Positions 5,581 to 7,884 of a stretch of 7,884 nt of DNA are shown one piece after another. The stretch is from an uncultured Pseudomonadales bacterium. Lineage in GTDB: Bacteria; Pseudomonadota; Gammaproteobacteria; Pseudomonadales; Porticoccaceae. Both the position numbers and the translations under genes were made by a program. The stretch's first letter is position 1. Each line of letters opens with the position of its first letter. The notes beneath the pieces are model-generated. The model saw only the letters and a list, made by a program, of their open reading frames with translations. It searched no databases and was not told the DNA's origin. The DNA lies in assembly GCA_937998635.1 (NCBI GenBank), contig CALLDA010000099.1, forward strand, positions 1-7,884. The letters are read 5' to 3'.

Positions 5581-6456
5581 ATGAGCGATTGGGATGATTT
5601 GCGATATTTCCTTGCCGTGGCCAGAAATGGCACGGTTTCTGGTGCTTCTGTTGACTTAAAGGTAAACCAGTCAACCGTTTCCAGGCGCATAAGCGCATAC
5701 GAAAAACAACATGACGTGCGATTATTCGAACGTCTGCCAAACGGTTATGTGATGACTCAGGCGGCTGAAAATATTTATCAGCACGCCCTGGAGATCGAAG
5801 CAAGGAACCAGGTTGTTGAACGTGAACTATTTGGTCGTGACACCAGGCTACAGGGCAAACTTTGCATCACCGCGTTACATAGCATGGCCGATCGATTGTT
5901 ACTACCTCATCTGGAGGAGTTCCGCGATCTTTACCCAGACATCGACCTGGAGCTGATACTCACCACGGAAATCAGAGATCTCGGGGCAAGAGAGGCAGAT
6001 ATCGCCCTACGTGGCACCAATAATCCGCCGGATCACCTGGTGGGTAAAAAAATCGCTAACTTCGGCAGGGGAATTTACACTTCACCAAAGTATCAGGCTC
6101 GGCGATTGCAACGTCATGAACTCATTCTTTGGCGTAATGATCCACAACCCGATTGGGCGGCGAAGTATTTTCCGGATGCCCGCATAACACTCCGGGTCGA
6201 TGATTTCATTACCGCGCAGGAAGCGGTATATAAAGGCCTGGGTATAGCCAGGTTACCATGCTGGGTAGCGGATACTGGATCATCGGCCCTGACCCGACTT
6301 GATCTGGAAGATGAGCCCACCGGCTGGGGCTTGTGGGTGCTGATCCACGCCGACCTACGCAGCACCGCCCGTGTGCGGGTATGCCGAGATTTCCTCATCG
6401 ATAAGCTCTCCGCCCAAAAAGACTTGATAGAGGGCAAACGCTCGACTTACCTGTAG
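5581..6456 (+). CDS. LysR-family transcriptional regulator
   Basis: The 291-aa product has the usual LysR length and layout. A winged helix-turn-helix occupies about residues 1-62, with the opening SDWDDLRYFLAVARNGTV and the recognition helix region NQSTVSRRISAYE. A linker helix (about 63-88) follows, and then a periplasmic-binding-protein-like effector domain (about 89-285) starting LQGKLCITA and containing LLPHLEEFRDLYPDIDLEL. The canonical MSDWDDLRYF beginning fixes the start although no Shine-Dalgarno sequence is present. The bases before the ATG hold a -10-like box, which suggests a leaderless message. A three-codon frame (ATG at 5573) ends in TGA overlapping this ATG. The protein should be cytoplasmic and DNA-binding, with an unknown small-molecule effector. 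It is divergent from the small ORF and the MBL pseudogene. The closest intact plus-strand targets are the SDR genes downstream and the catabolic genes upstream. Confidence 0.9.
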   Translation: MSDWDDLRYFLAVARNGTVSGASVDLKVNQSTVSRRISAYEKQHDVRLFERLPNGYVMTQAAENIYQHALEIEARNQVVERELFGRDTRLQGKLCITALHSMADRLLLPHLEEFRDLYPDIDLELILTTEIRDLGAREADIALRGTNNPPDHLVGKKIANFGRGIYTSPKYQARRLQRHELILWRNDPQPDWAAKYFPDARITLRVDDFITAQEAVYKGLGIARLPCWVADTGSSALTRLDLEDEPTGWGLWVLIHADLRSTARVRVCRDFLIDKLSAQKDLIEGKRSTYL

Positions 6457-6534
6457 ATAGCTCCGCTCTCGCACATACAATATTCTGCACCACCTACTCA
6501 GCCATTTTTATTGACGGTAAGTTAGCCCAGCATT

Positions 6535-6563
6535 TTGACCTCAGGTGAAAGGGGTACTATGCT
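6535..6563 (+). promoter_or_regulatory. Candidate sigma-70 promoter for the first SDR gene
   Basis: TTGACC (6535-6540, five of six matches) and TATGCT (6558-6563, four of six) are separated by exactly 17 bases. Transcription would begin near 6570 and give a leader of about 128 bases that contains the 14-bp tandem repeat. This is the best promoter I see in the window. Confidence 0.45.
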
Positions 6564-6602
6564 CCCTGAACATTTCTCTCGATATATTCGCACCGTACCG
6601 AC

Positions 6603-6629
6603 CATCAAGTGCTATTCATCAAGTGCTAT
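6603..6629 (+). repeat. Tandem duplication of CATCAAGTGCTAT, two copies at 14-bp period
   Basis: CATCAAGTGCTAT occurs at 6603-6615 and again at 6617-6629, with a single T between, giving a 14-bp period and a perfect 13-base match. It lies in the presumed untranslated leader of the first SDR gene, about 70 bp before its start. It could be a recent slippage duplication or a doubled protein-binding site. Confidence 0.8.
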
Positions 6630-6697
6630 CCACCATAAGAAAACAAGTGTGGGGCGAGTTTTTTCAATAAACTACAACGACAACCAAAGGAAACAAC

Positions 6698-7570
6698 ATG
6701 AAAGATGTAAAAGGAAAAGTGGCGTTCGTCACCGGTGCTGCTAGCGGCATGGGCCTGGGTATGGCTCGGGCCTTTTCGGAAGCAGGCATGAAGGTCATGC
6801 TCGCCGACATAGAAGCTGGGCCGCTGCAGGAACAAGTCGATGATCTCAAAGCCAAAGGCGGTGATGTTGCGGGCGTGGTGCTTGATGTCACCAAACGCGA
6901 GGACGTACTGGCCGCTGCACAAAAAACTATCGATACCTTTGGCAAAGTCCATGTGCTTAGCAACAATGCTGGCATCGGCGTATTCGGCAAGAGCGAAACC
7001 TGCAGAATGAGTAACTGGGAATGGGTCGTGGACGTCAACCTGTGGGGCGTTGTCCATGGCCTTCAGGCTTTTGTACCCTTAATTAATTCCCACGGCGAAG
7101 GTGGCCACGTAGTTAGCACGGCATCCATGGCAGGCATGGTCGGCTTATCTGGCGCAGGGCCGTACAACGCTACCAAATTTGCGGTAGTTGGCATTATGGA
7201 AACCATGATGGCAGAGAATCGTAAAACCGACCTGGGTATCTCGGTGTTATGTCCCGGTGCAGTGGCTACCAATATCGCCTCCTCGACCCGTAATCGGCAG
7301 GACGAATACGGTGGTGCAGCTCCCCCCAGTGAGAAAGAAAGCATTGCCGATGTATTAGCCGGTGGTCTGCATCCAGACGCGGTTGGCAGGCAAGTGTTAG
7401 AGGCCATTATCGATAACCAGGCCTATATATTCACCGATCCGAGCATGCGCAAGATGATTGAATCTCGTCATAAACGCCTGATGGCTGGCTACGACTGGGC
7501 CGATAATTGCGAGGCTCTGAAAGAGGAGAAGCAGGCGGGTGGATTGCCCAGTGGGCTATTGGGTAGCTGA
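6698..7570 (+). CDS. Short-chain dehydrogenase/reductase (classical SDR), first of two tandem paralogues
   Basis: The 290-aa product is a classical SDR with a Rossmann fold that would oxidise or reduce a hydroxyl/keto group. The dinucleotide motif T-G-A-A-S-G-M-G is at residues 12-19. D37 at the end of the second strand (LADIE) favours NAD over NADP. NNAG is at 89-92. The catalytic tetrad is N114, S143 (in STASMAG), Y156 and K160 (Y-N-A-T-K), and CPGAV follows. The chain is about 30-40 residues longer than the 250-aa core. Its tail (about 250-290, with MRKMIESRHKRLMAGYDW and a Gly-rich end) resembles the C-terminal extension of some oxidoreductases acting on bulky substrates. AAGGA (6687-6691), six bases before the ATG, supports the start. 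The next gene is a close paralogue. A role in oxidising the 3-hydroxyacyl or an alcohol intermediate of the neighbouring pathway is inference. Confidence 0.9.
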   Translation: MKDVKGKVAFVTGAASGMGLGMARAFSEAGMKVMLADIEAGPLQEQVDDLKAKGGDVAGVVLDVTKREDVLAAAQKTIDTFGKVHVLSNNAGIGVFGKSETCRMSNWEWVVDVNLWGVVHGLQAFVPLINSHGEGGHVVSTASMAGMVGLSGAGPYNATKFAVVGIMETMMAENRKTDLGISVLCPGAVATNIASSTRNRQDEYGGAAPPSEKESIADVLAGGLHPDAVGRQVLEAIIDNQAYIFTDPSMRKMIESRHKRLMAGYDWADNCEALKEEKQAGGLPSGLLGS

Positions 7571-7632
7571 GCTAGAATTTTAATCAACTGCAAATTTGAG
7601 CAACTAAAATCAAGCAAGTTTCCAAACCAATC

Positions 7633-7653
7633 GCGGGGCGCTTAACGTCCCGC
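7633..7653 (+). repeat. Strong hairpin GCGGGGCG-CTTAA-CGTCCCGC between the SDR paralogues
   Basis: The arms 7633-7640 and 7646-7653 pair over eight bases with one G-U wobble around a five-base loop. It lies 63 bases after the first SDR stop. There is no T-tract, so it is not a standard intrinsic terminator. It may stabilise or separate the two messages, or hide the ribosome-binding region downstream. Confidence 0.45.
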
Positions 7654-7665
7654 ATCACTTAAACC

Positions 7666-7671
7666 AGGAGG
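7666..7671 (+). promoter_or_regulatory. Consensus AGGAGG without a start codon at normal distance
   Basis: AGGAGG is a full anti-16S match, yet the SDR start at 7701 is 29 bases beyond it. No ATG, GTG or TTG in that frame lies between (the codons from 7671 on read GCG, TCT, GTA, CTA, GCA, GGC, GAT, GTA, AAC, AAT). The nearest weak site to the real start is AGGCGA at 7685-7690, ten bases before it. Confidence 0.3.
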
Positions 7672-7700
7672 CGTCTGTACTAGCAGGCGATGTAAACAAT

Positions 7701-7884
7701 ATGAAAGATGTAAAAGGTAAAGTAGCATTTATCACCGGTGGCGCAAGCGGTATGGGCCTCGGCATGGCCCGATCATTTGCAGCGGCAGGAATGAAAGTCA
7801 TGATTGGCGACATTGAATTAGAACCGGCACAAAAAGCCGTTGACGAACTCAAGGCCAAGGGTCTCGAAGCCGCCTGTGTGCAGG
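7701..7884 (+). CDS. Short-chain dehydrogenase/reductase, second tandem paralogue (3' truncated by window edge)
   Basis: The visible 61 residues begin MKDVKGKVAF and carry the cofactor motif T-G-G-A-S-G-M-G at 12-19 and D37 in GDIE, so this is again a classical, probably NAD-preferring SDR. By hand count 43 of the 61 residues equal those of the upstream SDR with no gaps, and the first 20 or so bases of the two genes are almost the same. This shows a tandem duplication followed by divergence. The catalytic Ser-Tyr-Lys part lies beyond the window. The start at 7701 is set by this alignment, not by its weak ribosome site. It is 130 bp from the first SDR, with a hairpin between, so expression of the two may differ. 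Confidence 0.85.
   Translation, partial: MKDVKGKVAFITGGASGMGLGMARSFAAAGMKVMIGDIELEPAQKAVDELKAKGLEAACVQ

Noticed and set aside
6535..6744. 69-codon plus-strand ORF before the first SDR
   Set aside because: It begins inside the candidate promoter, runs through the tandem repeat and overlaps the SDR start out of frame. Its composition (Arg, Lys, Cys, Ser) looks like non-coding translation.
1..7884. CRISPR array, tRNA/rRNA, insertion sequence, integrase or phage genes
   Set aside because: No regularly spaced repeats beyond the two-copy cases listed, no tRNA cloverleaf noticed, and no transposase- or integrase-like frame on either strand.

Overview
The window looks like chromosomal DNA of a Gram-negative proteobacterium. 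A gammaproteobacterium with broad acyl-CoA and organic-acid catabolism, of the marine Spongiibacteraceae/Halieaceae kind, would fit. The evidence is indirect: a periplasmic Spy/CpxP-like protein with a Sec-type signal, a short DUF445 membrane protein, and a class III CoA-transferase, crotonase, SDR and LysR gene set of roughly even base composition. The taxon is inferred, not shown.

Layout. The left edge holds the C-terminal end of a TauD/TfdA-type Fe(II)/2-oxoglutarate dioxygenase (+). Two minus-strand housekeeping-like genes converge on it: a Spy/CpxP-like periplasmic protein and a DUF445 membrane protein. A 364-bp divergent intergenic region follows, with a perfect CAGTGT-N4-ACACTG palindrome. 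Three plus-strand catabolic genes come next, separated by gaps of about 150 bp: a CaiB/BaiF CoA-transferase (catalytic D170), an enoyl-CoA hydratase with both catalytic glutamates (E106, E126), and an alpha/beta hydrolase (S97-D205-H232). Next is about 780 bp with no intact large gene. It holds, on the minus strand, the wreck of an apparent MBL-fold metallohydrolase and a 41-codon membrane ORF with a good ribosome site. A LysR regulator (+) is divergent from that ORF. The right part holds two tandem paralogous short-chain dehydrogenases (+), the second cut by the window edge.

How the genes may work together. A CoA-transferase activates a carboxylic acid, a crotonase hydrates the enoyl-CoA, SDRs oxidise the hydroxyl, and the hydrolase opens an ester or lactone or releases a product. 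This is a plausible peripheral beta-oxidation-like route, but the substrate cannot be read from the sequence, and the intergenic gaps suggest separate or loosely coupled transcription units. The LysR gene once faced the MBL gene, which is now broken, so its present target may be the SDRs or the catabolic genes.

I see no tRNA, rRNA, CRISPR array, insertion sequence or phage gene, and no clear new biological system. The most interesting stretch is the decayed minus-strand locus at 4845-5422 and the regulatory DNA around the LysR start.
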